DNA from: Candidatus Manganitrophaceae bacterium
Lineage (GTDB): Bacteria; Nitrospirota; Nitrospiria; SBBL01; Manganitrophaceae
NCBI GenBank assembly: GCA_004297235.1
Contig: SCUR01000001.1
Location: 1-21,834 of the forward strand
Length of the DNA stretch: 21,834 nucleotides
Direction of reading: 5' to 3'
The notes beneath the pieces are model-generated. The model ran no database searches and was not told the DNA's origin. It saw only the letters and a list, made by a program, of their open reading frames with translations. The translations under genes were made by a program, and so were the position numbers. Below, one piece after another: positions 7,582-13,844 of this stretch. The first letter of the stretch is position 1. Every line of letters starts with the position of its first letter.

Positions 7582-7640
7582 GACGACCCAAAAATGAACC
7601 GCTCAGCACAAAGTGACCCACTACTTGCCGCGCGGCTCCC

Positions 7641-7670
7641 TTGATCCGTTCCAGCCCAATCCGCTAGAAT
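7641..7670 (+). promoter_or_regulatory. Possible sigma70 promoter for the cytochrome c gene
   Basis: TTGATC (7641-7646) and TAGAAT (7665-7670) are spaced by 18 bases; matches to consensus are 4/6 and 5/6. Transcription would begin near 7677 and give a leader of about 160 bases that includes the hairpins at 7772-7798. A second, weaker pair (TTGGCC 7734 and TAAATA 7755, 15-base spacing) also exists. Confidence 0.35.
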
Positions 7671-7771
7671 ATCGATAGTATCTTTTTACCAACTTCCCCA
7701 CAAGTCAATCAGACAGATCCCTGAGATCCTCCCTTGGCCGCTCTGCTGATCCGATAAATATCCATTACAAA

Positions 7772-7798
7772 CTCGGCGGGCCGAGATCGCTCAAGCGA
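7772..7798 (+). promoter_or_regulatory. Two adjacent hairpins in the cytochrome c leader
   Basis: CTCGGCGGGCCGAG (7772-7785) is a perfect 6-bp-arm inverted repeat with GG in the centre, and TCGCT-CA-AGCGA (7787-7798) follows one base later. They end 38 bases before the start codon. There is no U-tract, so they are not a standard terminator; they could be a protein-binding site or an mRNA-stabilising structure. Confidence 0.35.
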
Positions 7799-7835
7799 CA
7801 CTGCACCTCACCTCGTGATTGAAGGAGGAAACCCG

Positions 7836-8279
7836 ATGCGCTATTTCACCGTGACACTCATTTTCGTCTCCGTTCTATTTTTGACAGCCTGGTCCGCCAA
7901 CGCCGCCGAGAAAGATCCCTGCGCGCCGCGCGTGCCGGCGGGGGAGCTGGCCCAATTTAAGGGGATGAAGCCTCCGGTTCCGGAAACGCCGGAGACGATC
8001 CAAAAAGGGAAAGAAATTTACAACGGAAAGGGGACCTGCTTCAACTGTCACGGGCCCGATGGAAAGGGGACCGGTCCGTTGGCGGGGAGCCTCGACCCGT
8101 CGCCCCGAAACTTCACCAATCCGAAATTCGATCAGTGTAAAACGGCGGGGGAGATGTTCTGGGCGGTGAAGAATGGGATTCCGAATACGGGGATGATCGG
8201 CGCCGTCGCCACCGGCCTGATCAGCGAGCAGGAGGCGTGGCAGGCGGTTCTTTATGAGAGAAGCTTGGGGAAAAAATAG
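7836..8279 (+). CDS. Monohaem c-type cytochrome, periplasmic
   Basis: A 147-residue class-I-like cytochrome c. Residues 1-24 form a signal peptide (core VTLIFVSVLFLTAW, cleavage after ANA/A). The haem attachment motif is Cys68-Phe-Asn-Cys71-His72 (CFNCH), in the usual context GKEIYNGKGTCFNCHGPDGKGTGP; Met120 in NTGM is the likely sixth ligand. Extra cysteines at 29 and 101 could form a disulfide. The ATG at 7836 is chosen because GAAGGAGG stands directly upstream; a GTG seven codons earlier at 7815 would place the Shine-Dalgarno inside the gene. It acts as a small periplasmic electron carrier or as a detached subunit of an oxidoreductase; no redox enzyme gene adjoins it. It is convergent with mreB, six bases apart. 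Confidence 0.93.
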   Translation: MRYFTVTLIFVSVLFLTAWSANAAEKDPCAPRVPAGELAQFKGMKPPVPETPETIQKGKEIYNGKGTCFNCHGPDGKGTGPLAGSLDPSPRNFTNPKFDQCKTAGEMFWAVKNGIPNTGMIGAVATGLISEQEAWQAVLYERSLGKK

Positions 8280-8286
8280 ACGCTTC

Positions 8287-9339
8287 TCATCCGTTTGAGA
8301 TCGCCTCCAGCAGCTCGGGGTCCTCGATCGCCTTGCCGCCGCCGAGGGCCACGCTGAGCAGCGCGCTCTTGTCGATAATGATCGGCAGACCGGTTTCGCG
8401 TTGAAGCCGCGTATCCATATTTCGGATCAGGGCCCCGCCCCCGGTGATGATAATTCCCCGCTCGACGATATCGCCCGCCAGCGCTGGGGGGGTGGTCGCG
8501 AGGGCCGTTTTGATGGCGTTGACGATGGCGCGCAGCGGCGTCGAGATCGCCTCCGCGATTTCCTCTGCCGTGATCTCTACGATCTTCGGAAGACCGGTGA
8601 CCGAATCGCGCCCCTTCACCCGCGCCCGCTGCGTGTCGCCGTCGGACCAGGCGGTGCCGAGGGCGATCTTGATCTTCTCCGCCGTCTGCTCTCCGATGTA
8701 GAGGCGATGTTTCCGTTTCACCATCTCGATGATCTTCTCATCCATCACGTCCCCGCCGACCCGAATCGAATGGCAGCAGACGATGCCGGCGAGCGAGAGG
8801 ATCGCCACCTCCGTCGTCCCGCCGCCGATGTCGACGAGCATGCTTCCCACCGGTTCCAGCACCGGCAGGTTGGCGCCGATCGCCGCGGCGATCGGCTCTT
8901 TGATCAGAACGATCTTCTTGGCGCCGATCGAGTAGCCGGCCTCTTCGACGGCCCGCTTCTCGATCTCCGTCACGCCATGAGGGAGGGTGACGACGATGGA
9001 AGGTTTTCCGAATTGCCAGGGGCGGCGGGACCGGCGGATGAAGTGCTCGAGCATCTCCTTGGCCAGATCGTAATCGGCGATGACCCCCTCTTTGATCGGG
9101 CGGACGGTCGTGATCGAATGGGGGGTCTTTCCAACCAGGGCCTTGGCCTCCAATCCGACCGCAACGACCTCTTGCTTTCCTCCGGCGACTTCCCGTACGG
9201 CGACGACCGACGGCTCATTGAGAACGATCCCGCGCCCCCGAATGTAGACGAGGGTGTTCGCCGTCCCCAAATCGATCGAGATGTCGGCCGCGCCGTATGG
9301 TCGCGACCAAGGAGCGCGTGCTTTCACAAAACCATTCAT
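8287..9339 (-). CDS. mreB: MreB-family actin-like cell shape protein, stand-alone copy
   Basis: A 350-residue bacterial actin. The phosphate-1 motif is IDLGTANTLVY (Asp23-Gly25), followed by the MreB-typical GIVLNEPSVVA; phosphate-2 VDIGGGTTEVA and the adenosine motif GGGALI are present. MreB forms membrane-associated filaments that guide lateral wall synthesis. The start at 9339 is backed by GAGGAAAGGG. The N-terminus before DLGT is basic and aromatic (MNGFVKARAPWSRPYG) instead of the usual short amphipathic helix, and may be a divergent membrane-binding element. Neither mreC nor mreD nor penicillin-binding/rodA genes are adjacent, so this may be a second, separately regulated mreB paralogue. 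A good promoter lies at 9385-9413 with a dyad at the predicted start of transcription. Confidence 0.93.
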   Translation of the reverse strand: MNGFVKARAPWSRPYGAADISIDLGTANTLVYIRGRGIVLNEPSVVAVREVAGGKQEVVAVGLEAKALVGKTPHSITTVRPIKEGVIADYDLAKEMLEHFIRRSRRPWQFGKPSIVVTLPHGVTEIEKRAVEEAGYSIGAKKIVLIKEPIAAAIGANLPVLEPVGSMLVDIGGGTTEVAILSLAGIVCCHSIRVGGDVMDEKIIEMVKRKHRLYIGEQTAEKIKIALGTAWSDGDTQRARVKGRDSVTGLPKIVEITAEEIAEAISTPLRAIVNAIKTALATTPPALAGDIVERGIIITGGGALIRNMDTRLQRETGLPIIIDKSALLSVALGGGKAIEDPELLEAISNG

Positions 9340-9363
9340 ACCCTTTCCTCACTTTTAGAAAAC

Positions 9364-9379
9364 GTTCCGGAATCGGAAC
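9364..9379. promoter_or_regulatory. Perfect dyad GTTCCG-GAAT-CGGAAC at the mreB transcription start
   Basis: A 16-base inverted repeat, six-base arms and four-base centre, covers the predicted transcription start (about 9378 on the - strand) downstream of the mreB -10 box. Position and symmetry fit a repressor operator or a 5' hairpin of the mRNA. A one-base-shorter relative, GTTCCGAATCGG, lies in the VOC gene promoter spacer at 10641-10652. Confidence 0.45.
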
Positions 9380-9384
9380 AGGTC

Positions 9385-9413
9385 ATTATAGCTCCAAGCA
9401 CTTCATGAGACAA
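9385..9413 (-). promoter_or_regulatory. Sigma70-type promoter of mreB
   Basis: On the - strand TTGTCT (9408-9413) and a perfect TATAAT (9385-9390) are spaced by 17 bases, giving a start near 9378 and a leader of about 39 bases. The octamer ATTGTCTC, which contains the -35 box, is repeated 17 bases further upstream (9424-9431). Confidence 0.65.
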
Positions 9414-9479
9414 TGTAAGGAACGAGACAATCCCCTTATTTAGGTGCGATTTTCGGCCGACTTAAGGTCTTCTCCTCGA

Positions 9480-10466
9480 TCATCGATTTATTCCCAAGCG
9501 CTTCATCTCATGAAGGAGGGTCTCACAGAGGCCTTCCTCCAACGGCCGCGCGGTGAAGCCGAGCTCCCGCTGGGCTTTCCGGCTGGATCCGAGATAGGTG
9601 ACGCCGGCGATAGCGCGGATGCTCTCGGAGCGATAAAGCTCCGGAAGCGGGAGGAACGGCTCGACCGCTCTCACCAGCGCGGCGAGCCCCTTCAACAAGC
9701 CCGGCGCGGGATGAACGGGGGACGCCTTGATGCCGGTGATCTGCTCGGCGATCTGGAAGGCCTCCAGCAGGGTGTGGGCCGGGCCGGTGAGGAGATAGCT
9801 TTCTCCCGGCCGTCCCCGTTCCATGGCGAGGAGATGGCCGCGGGCGATGTCTTCCACATGTCCCCAAGCGTACGCCGTCTTCTGCGGAACGATCGGCAGC
9901 CGTCTTCTCAGATATTGGAGGAAGAGATTCCGTACGGAGCTGGTGTCGCCCGGGCCGTAGACCAGGCCCGGCATCACGATCACCAGCGGCAAGCCTTCCT
10001 TCATCATCGGCTCGGCGATTTGGGTGTGCGCGATCCACTTGGTCCGCTCGTACTCCGAGAGCCACGGTCCGTTGTAGCGATGCGTCTCGTCGACTTGTCT
10101 CCCTTGGGTGTCCGAGAAAATCAGCAGCGTGCTGGTGTAAACCCCCTTGGGGATGCGAAGCTCTCTCATGAGTTCCAGGACATTCCGCGTTCCGTCGATG
10201 TTGATCCGCTTTCCGAGTGACGGGGTCTTGGAGCCGATCTTGTACCAGCCGGCGACATGGAAGAGACCGTCGACGCCGGTCATCGGCGCGCGCAGGCTCT
10301 CTTTGTCGGTGATGTCGCCCGGAGAGAGCGTGACGCCGAGGCGGGTCAGGTCGTGCGCTTGGGCGGGATGGCGGGCAAGGGCGACCACCTGATGGCCCGC
10401 CGCGACCAATTGACGCGCAATCTTTCCGCCGACAAATCCGGTCGCGCCGGTGATGAAGTACCTCAT
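9480..10466 (-). CDS. NAD(P)-dependent epimerase/dehydratase or dihydroflavonol-reductase-like extended SDR
   Basis: A 328-residue extended short-chain dehydrogenase. The Rossmann motif TGATGFVG is at residues 6-13, Asp of the strand-2 end is replaced by the basic pair in ALARHP, suggesting NADPH use, and the catalytic Tyr139-X3-Lys143 is in SEYERTKW with Ser nearby (YTSTLLIFS). The substrate-binding half (VMPGLVYGPGD) resembles dihydroflavonol 4-reductase/HpnA-like enzymes. Known members reduce or epimerise sugar nucleotides, sterol- or hopanoid-linked sugars and other carbonyl compounds; which applies is not shown. It is upstream of mreB on the same strand but mreB has its own promoter 90 bases downstream. 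Its own promoter at 10494-10522 sits beside a CRP/FNR-like dyad. Confidence 0.88.
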   Translation of the reverse strand: MRYFITGATGFVGGKIARQLVAAGHQVVALARHPAQAHDLTRLGVTLSPGDITDKESLRAPMTGVDGLFHVAGWYKIGSKTPSLGKRINIDGTRNVLELMRELRIPKGVYTSTLLIFSDTQGRQVDETHRYNGPWLSEYERTKWIAHTQIAEPMMKEGLPLVIVMPGLVYGPGDTSSVRNLFLQYLRRRLPIVPQKTAYAWGHVEDIARGHLLAMERGRPGESYLLTGPAHTLLEAFQIAEQITGIKASPVHPAPGLLKGLAALVRAVEPFLPLPELYRSESIRAIAGVTYLGSSRKAQRELGFTARPLEEGLCETLLHEMKRLGINR

Positions 10467-10493
10467 CGTTGTTCCAGAGGGAATGGGTGGTTG

Positions 10494-10522
10494 ATGATAA
10501 CAAGGGAAATCAAAAGGAGCAA
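10494..10522 (-). promoter_or_regulatory. Sigma70-type promoter of the epimerase-like gene
   Basis: On the - strand TTGCTC (10517-10522) and TATCAT (10494-10499, 5/6 match) are 17 bases apart. The predicted start is near 10487, about 21 bases before the ATG at 10466. The CRP/FNR-like dyad is centred about 48 bases upstream of this start. Confidence 0.5.
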
Positions 10523-10527
10523 GCTAA

Positions 10528-10543
10528 TGTGATTTGGATCACT
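10528..10543. promoter_or_regulatory. CRP/FNR-family-like operator TGTGA-N6-TCACT
   Basis: TGTGATTTGGATCACT has arms GTGAT and ATCAC around TTGG and differs from the CRP consensus TGTGA-N6-TCACA by one base. It is located in the divergent region between the epimerase-like gene (-) and the VOC gene (+). A CRP/FNR-superfamily regulator binding here is inferred from the pattern only. Confidence 0.5.
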
Positions 10544-10592
10544 CTATTTTTAGGTTCCTTTTGAGGAGGGAAGTCGATCCATCGAAGATGTT

Positions 10593-10628
10593 TTGCGAAG
10601 ATCCTTGCGAAGATGCTTGCGAAGGCGC
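10593..10628. repeat. Three tandem copies of a 12-bp unit TTGCGAAGRYSC
   Basis: TTGCGAAGATCC (10593-10604), TTGCGAAGATGC (10605-10616) and TTGCGAAGGCGC (10617-10628) lie end to end, directly followed by the -35 box TTGACG of the VOC gene. They sit upstream of the predicted transcription start, so they are not coding; they could be a regulatory iteron or replication-slippage product. Confidence 0.7.
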
Positions 10629-10658
10629 TTGACGTCGGACGTTCCGAATCGGTATTCT
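10629..10658 (+). promoter_or_regulatory. Sigma70-type promoter of the VOC gene
   Basis: TTGACG (10629-10634) and TATTCT (10653-10658) are separated by 18 bases; transcription would begin near 10665, 24 bases before the ATG at 10689. This excludes an earlier in-frame GTG/ATG-like start within the tandem repeat. The core strongly resembles the promoter at 11725-11753. Confidence 0.6.
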
Positions 10659-10688
10659 GCTGCAGATGACCGAGGTGAAAGTGATTCG

Positions 10689-11126
10689 ATGGATCAGGTG
10701 ATTTTCCATCTTGCCTTTCCGGTGCGTGATCTGGAAGAGGCGAAGCGGTTTTATGTCGAGGGTCTCGGCTGCGCCGTCGGAAGGGAGTCGTCGAGGGCCA
10801 TCACGCTGGCGCTGGCCGGGCATCAGTTGGTCGGCCATCTCTTCCCGACGATCGGGGAGCAGAAGGGGATCTACCCGCGGCATTTCGGCCTGATCTTCAA
10901 GACGGAAGCGGGATGGCAGGCGCTGGTCGACCGGGCGAAGGAGAAGGGACTCTGCTTCTACCAAGCGCCGCGGCGCCGCTTTGAGGGGACGCGGCTGGAA
11001 CACGCCACCGTCTTTTTGGAAGACCCGTCGCACAATCTTCTCGAATTCAAATGGTACCGCTACGAATCGGCGATCTTCGGCGAGCGGGAATTCGGCGCGG
11101 TCGGAGACACGGATGACGCGCCGTGA
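10689..11126 (+). CDS. VOC (glyoxalase/bleomycin-resistance fold) protein
   Basis: A 145-residue protein with the two beta-alpha-beta-beta-beta halves of the vicinal oxygen chelate superfamily. The opening IFHLAFPVRDLEEAKRFYVEGLGC is the classic first module, with His7 as a metal ligand; His65 (RHFGLIF) and Glu119 (NLLEFKWY) fill the other standard positions, so a divalent-metal site is likely intact. Members include glyoxalases, dioxygenases and antibiotic-binding proteins; the substrate is unknown. The ATG at 10689 is chosen because the conserved fold begins at once and the promoter lies just upstream; the Shine-Dalgarno is weak (GAGGTGAAAG, long spacing). It ends 15 bases from the convergent cupredoxin gene. 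Confidence 0.85.
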   Translation: MDQVIFHLAFPVRDLEEAKRFYVEGLGCAVGRESSRAITLALAGHQLVGHLFPTIGEQKGIYPRHFGLIFKTEAGWQALVDRAKEKGLCFYQAPRRRFEGTRLEHATVFLEDPSHNLLEFKWYRYESAIFGEREFGAVGDTDDAP

Positions 11127-11142
11127 GGGTCGACAGGACCCT
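11126..11142. terminator. Short hairpin between convergent genes
   Basis: AGGGTC-GACAG-GACCCT forms a 6-bp stem with a 5-base loop between the stop codons of the VOC (+) and cupredoxin (-) genes. It has only TT after it on the + strand, so it is at best a weak bidirectional terminator. Confidence 0.25.
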
Positions 11143-11570
11143 TAGGCCGCCCCCACCGAGAGAAGGAGCACTTCCCCCTTCATCTGCGGATGAAGATCGC
11201 AGGTGAAGGTAAACCGGCCGGGCCGCGGCGGAATGAAGCGAATCTGCACCTCTCCCCCCGGCGCGATGTGCACCCCTTTGATCCCTCGGCCGAAGGTGGT
11301 CGCGCCGCCGCTCTCCACCTGGACATCGATCTCCTGAAAGAAAAGGGAGATGAAGCCATGCTCGACCTTATCTGTATTCCGAAGGATGAGGGTGGCCGGC
11401 GCCCCCGGCGGGAGCGCGCTTCCTTGAACCTCATATGCGAAATTCCGGATTGCCACCTCGACCCGGTTTTCCCCCTCTGCTTGAATGGTCGGCGGGTGGA
11501 CATCGCCGAAGATGAAGAACGAGGCAACCCAAAGAGCAAGTAAAATTTGATACCGACGTGTCATCTGCAT
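11142..11570 (-). CDS. Secreted single-domain cupredoxin
   Basis: A 142-residue exported blue-copper-like protein. The signal peptide is TRRYQ followed by ILLALWVASFFIFG, with cleavage near IQA-E. The mature domain carries His71 (VEHGF) and the C-terminal cluster Cys124-X2-His127-X2-Met130 (CDLHPQMKG), the full ligand set of a type 1 site with the short spacing of the cupredoxin_1/EfeO-like family. Likely a periplasmic electron carrier or copper-binding protein. The start at 11570 is supported by GGGAGG six bases upstream; an earlier in-frame ATG at 11639 lacks this. It is divergent from the DUF485/symporter operon and about 5.8 kb from the copper ATPase module, so its partner is not shown. 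Confidence 0.88.
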   Translation of the reverse strand: MQMTRRYQILLALWVASFFIFGDVHPPTIQAEGENRVEVAIRNFAYEVQGSALPPGAPATLILRNTDKVEHGFISLFFQEIDVQVESGGATTFGRGIKGVHIAPGGEVQIRFIPPRPGRFTFTCDLHPQMKGEVLLLSVGAA

Positions 11571-11588
11571 ATTGATCCTCCCGTTCAT

Positions 11589-11600
11589 CTGTCCGGACAG
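11589..11600. promoter_or_regulatory. Perfect 12-bp palindrome CTGTCCGGACAG upstream of the cupredoxin gene
   Basis: An uninterrupted palindrome lies 19 bases before the cupredoxin start codon and seven bases before its Shine-Dalgarno. It could be an operator in the untranslated leader. No confident promoter is seen beside it (the best -10 candidate is TATCCT about 35 bases further upstream). Confidence 0.3.
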
Positions 11601-11724
11601 TCTGTTTGAAGAATCCCCCTCTCCATCTAGGATACTCAAATCGCGTGGGCGATTGGAATCCTCTGCAATGAATCCGAGTAATTTTCTTCTCTCCGCGGGA
11701 CGGCCTAAGCGGTTGAAAAACCAC

Positions 11725-11753
11725 TTGACGACGGAGGGACGGGCCGGTATTCT
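11725..11753 (+). promoter_or_regulatory. Sigma70-type promoter of the DUF485/symporter operon
   Basis: TTGACG (11725-11730) and TATTCT (11748-11753) are 17 bases apart, with start near 11760 and a leader of about 38 bases. The box sequences and the flanks (CGGTATTCTGC) are the same as in the VOC promoter at 10629-10658. Confidence 0.6.
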
Positions 11754-11797
11754 GCATGAAGCGAAGGAGGGGTTTCCCCCTCGCCAGGAGCGTCACC

Positions 11798-12229
11798 ATG
11801 TCACCAAAGAAGAAGAAACCCGGCGACCCGACGCCGGAGGTCGGCGCGGCCACCGACATTGCGCCGGTCGGGCGGGGCCAATCCAAGCCGCCGCATGAGC
11901 GGACCGCCGACGAAGATCTCGATGTCGTCGATTGGGAGAAGGTGGCGGCGATGGGTGAATTCAAAGCGCTGCTCGCCGCCAAGCGGCGGTTCATCCTCCC
12001 GGCTACGATCTTCTTTATCCTTTACTATTTTGCCCTGCCGATCCTGGTCGGCTACGCGCCGGAGCTCATGAAAACAAAAGTGATCGGCTCGGTGAACCTC
12101 GCCTATCTCTTCGCCCTCTCTCAGTTCTTCATGGCTTGGATCATCGCCGCCCTCTACATGCGGGCGGCGGGGCGGTTCGACGGGATGATCGCGGCGATCC
12201 TGACCCGGCTCAAGAAGCGGCGGAGGTAG
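11798..12229 (+). CDS. DUF485 membrane protein, small partner of the acetate symporter
   Basis: A 143-residue protein: an unusual hydrophilic N-terminal tail of about 60 residues (MSPKKKKPGDP..., Lys/Pro-rich then acidic) is followed by the DUF485 core with two transmembrane helices (FILPATIFFILYYFALPILV and LAYLFALSQFFMAWIIAALYM). DUF485 proteins such as E. coli YjcH are encoded just before ActP-type sodium:solute symporters and are probably accessory subunits. The ATG at 11798 has AGGAG eight bases upstream; the in-frame ATG at 11756 overlaps the promoter start region and has no such site. The symporter follows after three bases. The tail is longer than in E. coli YjcH and may be a cytoplasmic regulatory extension. 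Confidence 0.88.
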   Translation: MSPKKKKPGDPTPEVGAATDIAPVGRGQSKPPHERTADEDLDVVDWEKVAAMGEFKALLAAKRRFILPATIFFILYYFALPILVGYAPELMKTKVIGSVNLAYLFALSQFFMAWIIAALYMRAAGRFDGMIAAILTRLKKRRR

Positions 12230-12232
12230 AGC

Positions 12233-13843
12233 ATGACGACCGCGCTTCTCCTCTTTTTGATCTTTATCTTCATTACCCTCGTGATCACCTATTGGGCGGC
12301 GCGGCGGTCGAGCGGCGCGTCGGCCTTCTTCGCGGCGAGCCGGCGGATCACCGGCTGGCAGAACGGCGTCGCGGTGGCGGGGGATTACATGAGCGCCGCC
12401 TCGTTCCTCGGCATCGCCGGGATCATCGCTTACCAGGGGTATGACGGCTTCATGTTCTCGGTCGGGTGGCTGGTCGCTTATCTCACCGTTCTCTTGATCG
12501 TCGCCGAGCCGCTCCGCAATGCAGGGAAGTACACGATGGCCGATGTCCTCGCCTATCGGTTAAGCCCGCGCCCCGTCCGGGCGATGGCGTCGCTCTCTAC
12601 CTTGACCGTCAGCACTTTTTACATGATCGCCCAGATGGTGGGGGCGGGGGCGCTCGTGACGCTGCTGTTGAAGGATTCGGGGATCAGCTATCAGACCGCC
12701 GTGATCGGCGTCGGTCTCTTGATGATCGTTTACGTCGTCTTCGGCGGAATGCTGGCGACGACTTGGGTCCAGATCATCAAGGCGATTTTCTTGATCGCCG
12801 GGACCGTCCTGCTGAGCATTCTGGTCTTGGCCCATTTCGATTTCAGCTTCGGGAACTTTTTCGATGCGATCTCGCGCGTCACTTACCATGATAAAGACGG
12901 CGCCGAGGTGACGAAAGACTTTCTTACCCCCGGCCTCCGGTTCAAGCCGCCGTACGGCGCGCTCGATCTGATTTCGCTCGGTCTGGCGCTGATCTTCGGG
13001 ACGGCGGGGCTGCCGCATATCCTCGTCCGCTTCTACACGGTCCCCGACGCGAAGACGGCGCGGGTGAGCGTCGTCTGGGCGATGGTGTTGATCGGGAGCT
13101 TCTACATCATGACGACCTTCCTGGGGTTCGGCGCGGCGACGATCGTGGGGCGCGATTTCATCAGCAAGAACGGCGGGACTAACATGAGCGCGCCGCTGCT
13201 GGCGCAAGCGCTCGGCGGGGAGATCTTCTTCGCCTTCATTTCTGCGATCGCCTTCGCGACGATCCTGGCGGTCGTCGCCGGCCTGACGATCAGCGCGTCG
13301 ACCTCGTTCGCCCACGATTTTTACACCAACGTGATCCATCATGGAAAAGAGCGGCGTCCCGGCGAAGAGGTTCGGGTCGCCCGGATCACCGCTTTTGTCG
13401 TCGGGGCGATCTCGATCCTGAGTGCGATTCTCCTCGGTCCCGCCGCGAACGTCGCTTTTCTCGTCGCGCTGGCCTTCGCGGTGGCCGCCTCGGCGAATTT
13501 GCCGGTGATCGTCCTCTCCCTCTTCTGGAAGCGCTTCAACACGCGCGGGGCGGTGATGGGGTTGGCGACCGGCCTGAGCGCCTCGATCGGGTTGATCCTG
13601 ATCAGCCCGAGCATCATGACGATTGATCCGGCGACCGTGACCGGCGCGGCGCGCCACCTGATCCAGGCCGACCCGCTCTTCCCGCTGGAGAACCCCGGTC
13701 TCTTGAGCATCCCGCTCGGTTTCCTCGGCGCGGTGATCGGCGCATTGACGGGACGACGGGAGCCGCAGGCGGAGGCGAAGTTCGCAGAGCTGCTGGTCCG
13801 CGCCAACACCGGGATCGGCGCGGAGAAGGCGGGAGGGCATTGA
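12233..13843 (+). CDS. actP: Acetate/short-chain carboxylate:cation symporter, ActP type (SSS family)
   Basis: A 536-residue sodium:solute symporter with about 13 membrane helices. It keeps the stretches characteristic of ActP: GVAVAGDYMSAASFLGIAG, YMIAQMVGAGALV, YVVFGGMLATTWVQIIKA, FGTAGLPHILVRFYTV, FISAIAFATILAVVAGLT and the C-terminal RANTGIGAEKAGGH, which parallels the E. coli ending. The symporter takes up acetate and related carboxylates with Na+ or H+ across the inner membrane. Compared with E. coli ActP the extra N-terminal signal-like segment is missing. It is coupled to the DUF485 gene (three-base gap) and to the following DUF2845 gene (one-base gap), under the promoter at 11725. 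An acetyl-CoA synthetase gene, often linked, is not in the window. Confidence 0.93.
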   Translation: MTTALLLFLIFIFITLVITYWAARRSSGASAFFAASRRITGWQNGVAVAGDYMSAASFLGIAGIIAYQGYDGFMFSVGWLVAYLTVLLIVAEPLRNAGKYTMADVLAYRLSPRPVRAMASLSTLTVSTFYMIAQMVGAGALVTLLLKDSGISYQTAVIGVGLLMIVYVVFGGMLATTWVQIIKAIFLIAGTVLLSILVLAHFDFSFGNFFDAISRVTYHDKDGAEVTKDFLTPGLRFKPPYGALDLISLGLALIFGTAGLPHILVRFYTVPDAKTARVSVVWAMVLIGSFYIMTTFLGFGAATIVGRDFISKNGGTNMSAPLLAQALGGEIFFAFISAIAFATILAVVAGLTISASTSFAHDFYTNVIHHGKERRPGEEVRVARITAFVVGAISILSAILLGPAANVAFLVALAFAVAASANLPVIVLSLFWKRFNTRGAVMGLATGLSASIGLILISPSIMTIDPATVTGAARHLIQADPLFPLENPGLLSIPLGFLGAVIGALTGRREPQAEAKFAELLVRANTGIGAEKAGGH

Positions 13844-13844
13844 G

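Larger units (their letters stand above)
7473..7835. other. 363-base intergenic region with dRS3-like palindrome, promoter and leader hairpins
   Basis: No credible gene lies here. From left to right it holds a dRS3-like palindrome at 7562-7581, a stretch reading AAAGTGACCCACTAC at about 7608-7622 that vaguely recalls insertion-sequence ends but is not matched by a partner, a possible sigma70 promoter at 7641-7670, and two hairpins at 7772-7798 in the leader of the cytochrome gene. Reverse-strand translation across the palindrome gives the HSRERGNPE string typical of spurious proteins predicted over such repeats. Confidence 0.6.

Noticed and set aside
7361..7621. Reverse-strand open frame of 86 residues containing HSRERGNPE
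   Set aside because: Typical spurious translation of the dRS3-like palindrome region.
8401..9408. 335-residue open frame opposite mreB
   Set aside because: Asp/Arg/Leu-rich translation without motifs; shadow of mreB.
10593..10628. Short CRISPR-like repeat array
   Set aside because: Units are contiguous 12-mers without spacers and no cas genes are in view.
10593..10688. N-terminal extension of the VOC protein encoded by the tandem repeats
   Set aside because: The promoter at 10629-10658 lies within it and the conserved fold begins at 10689.
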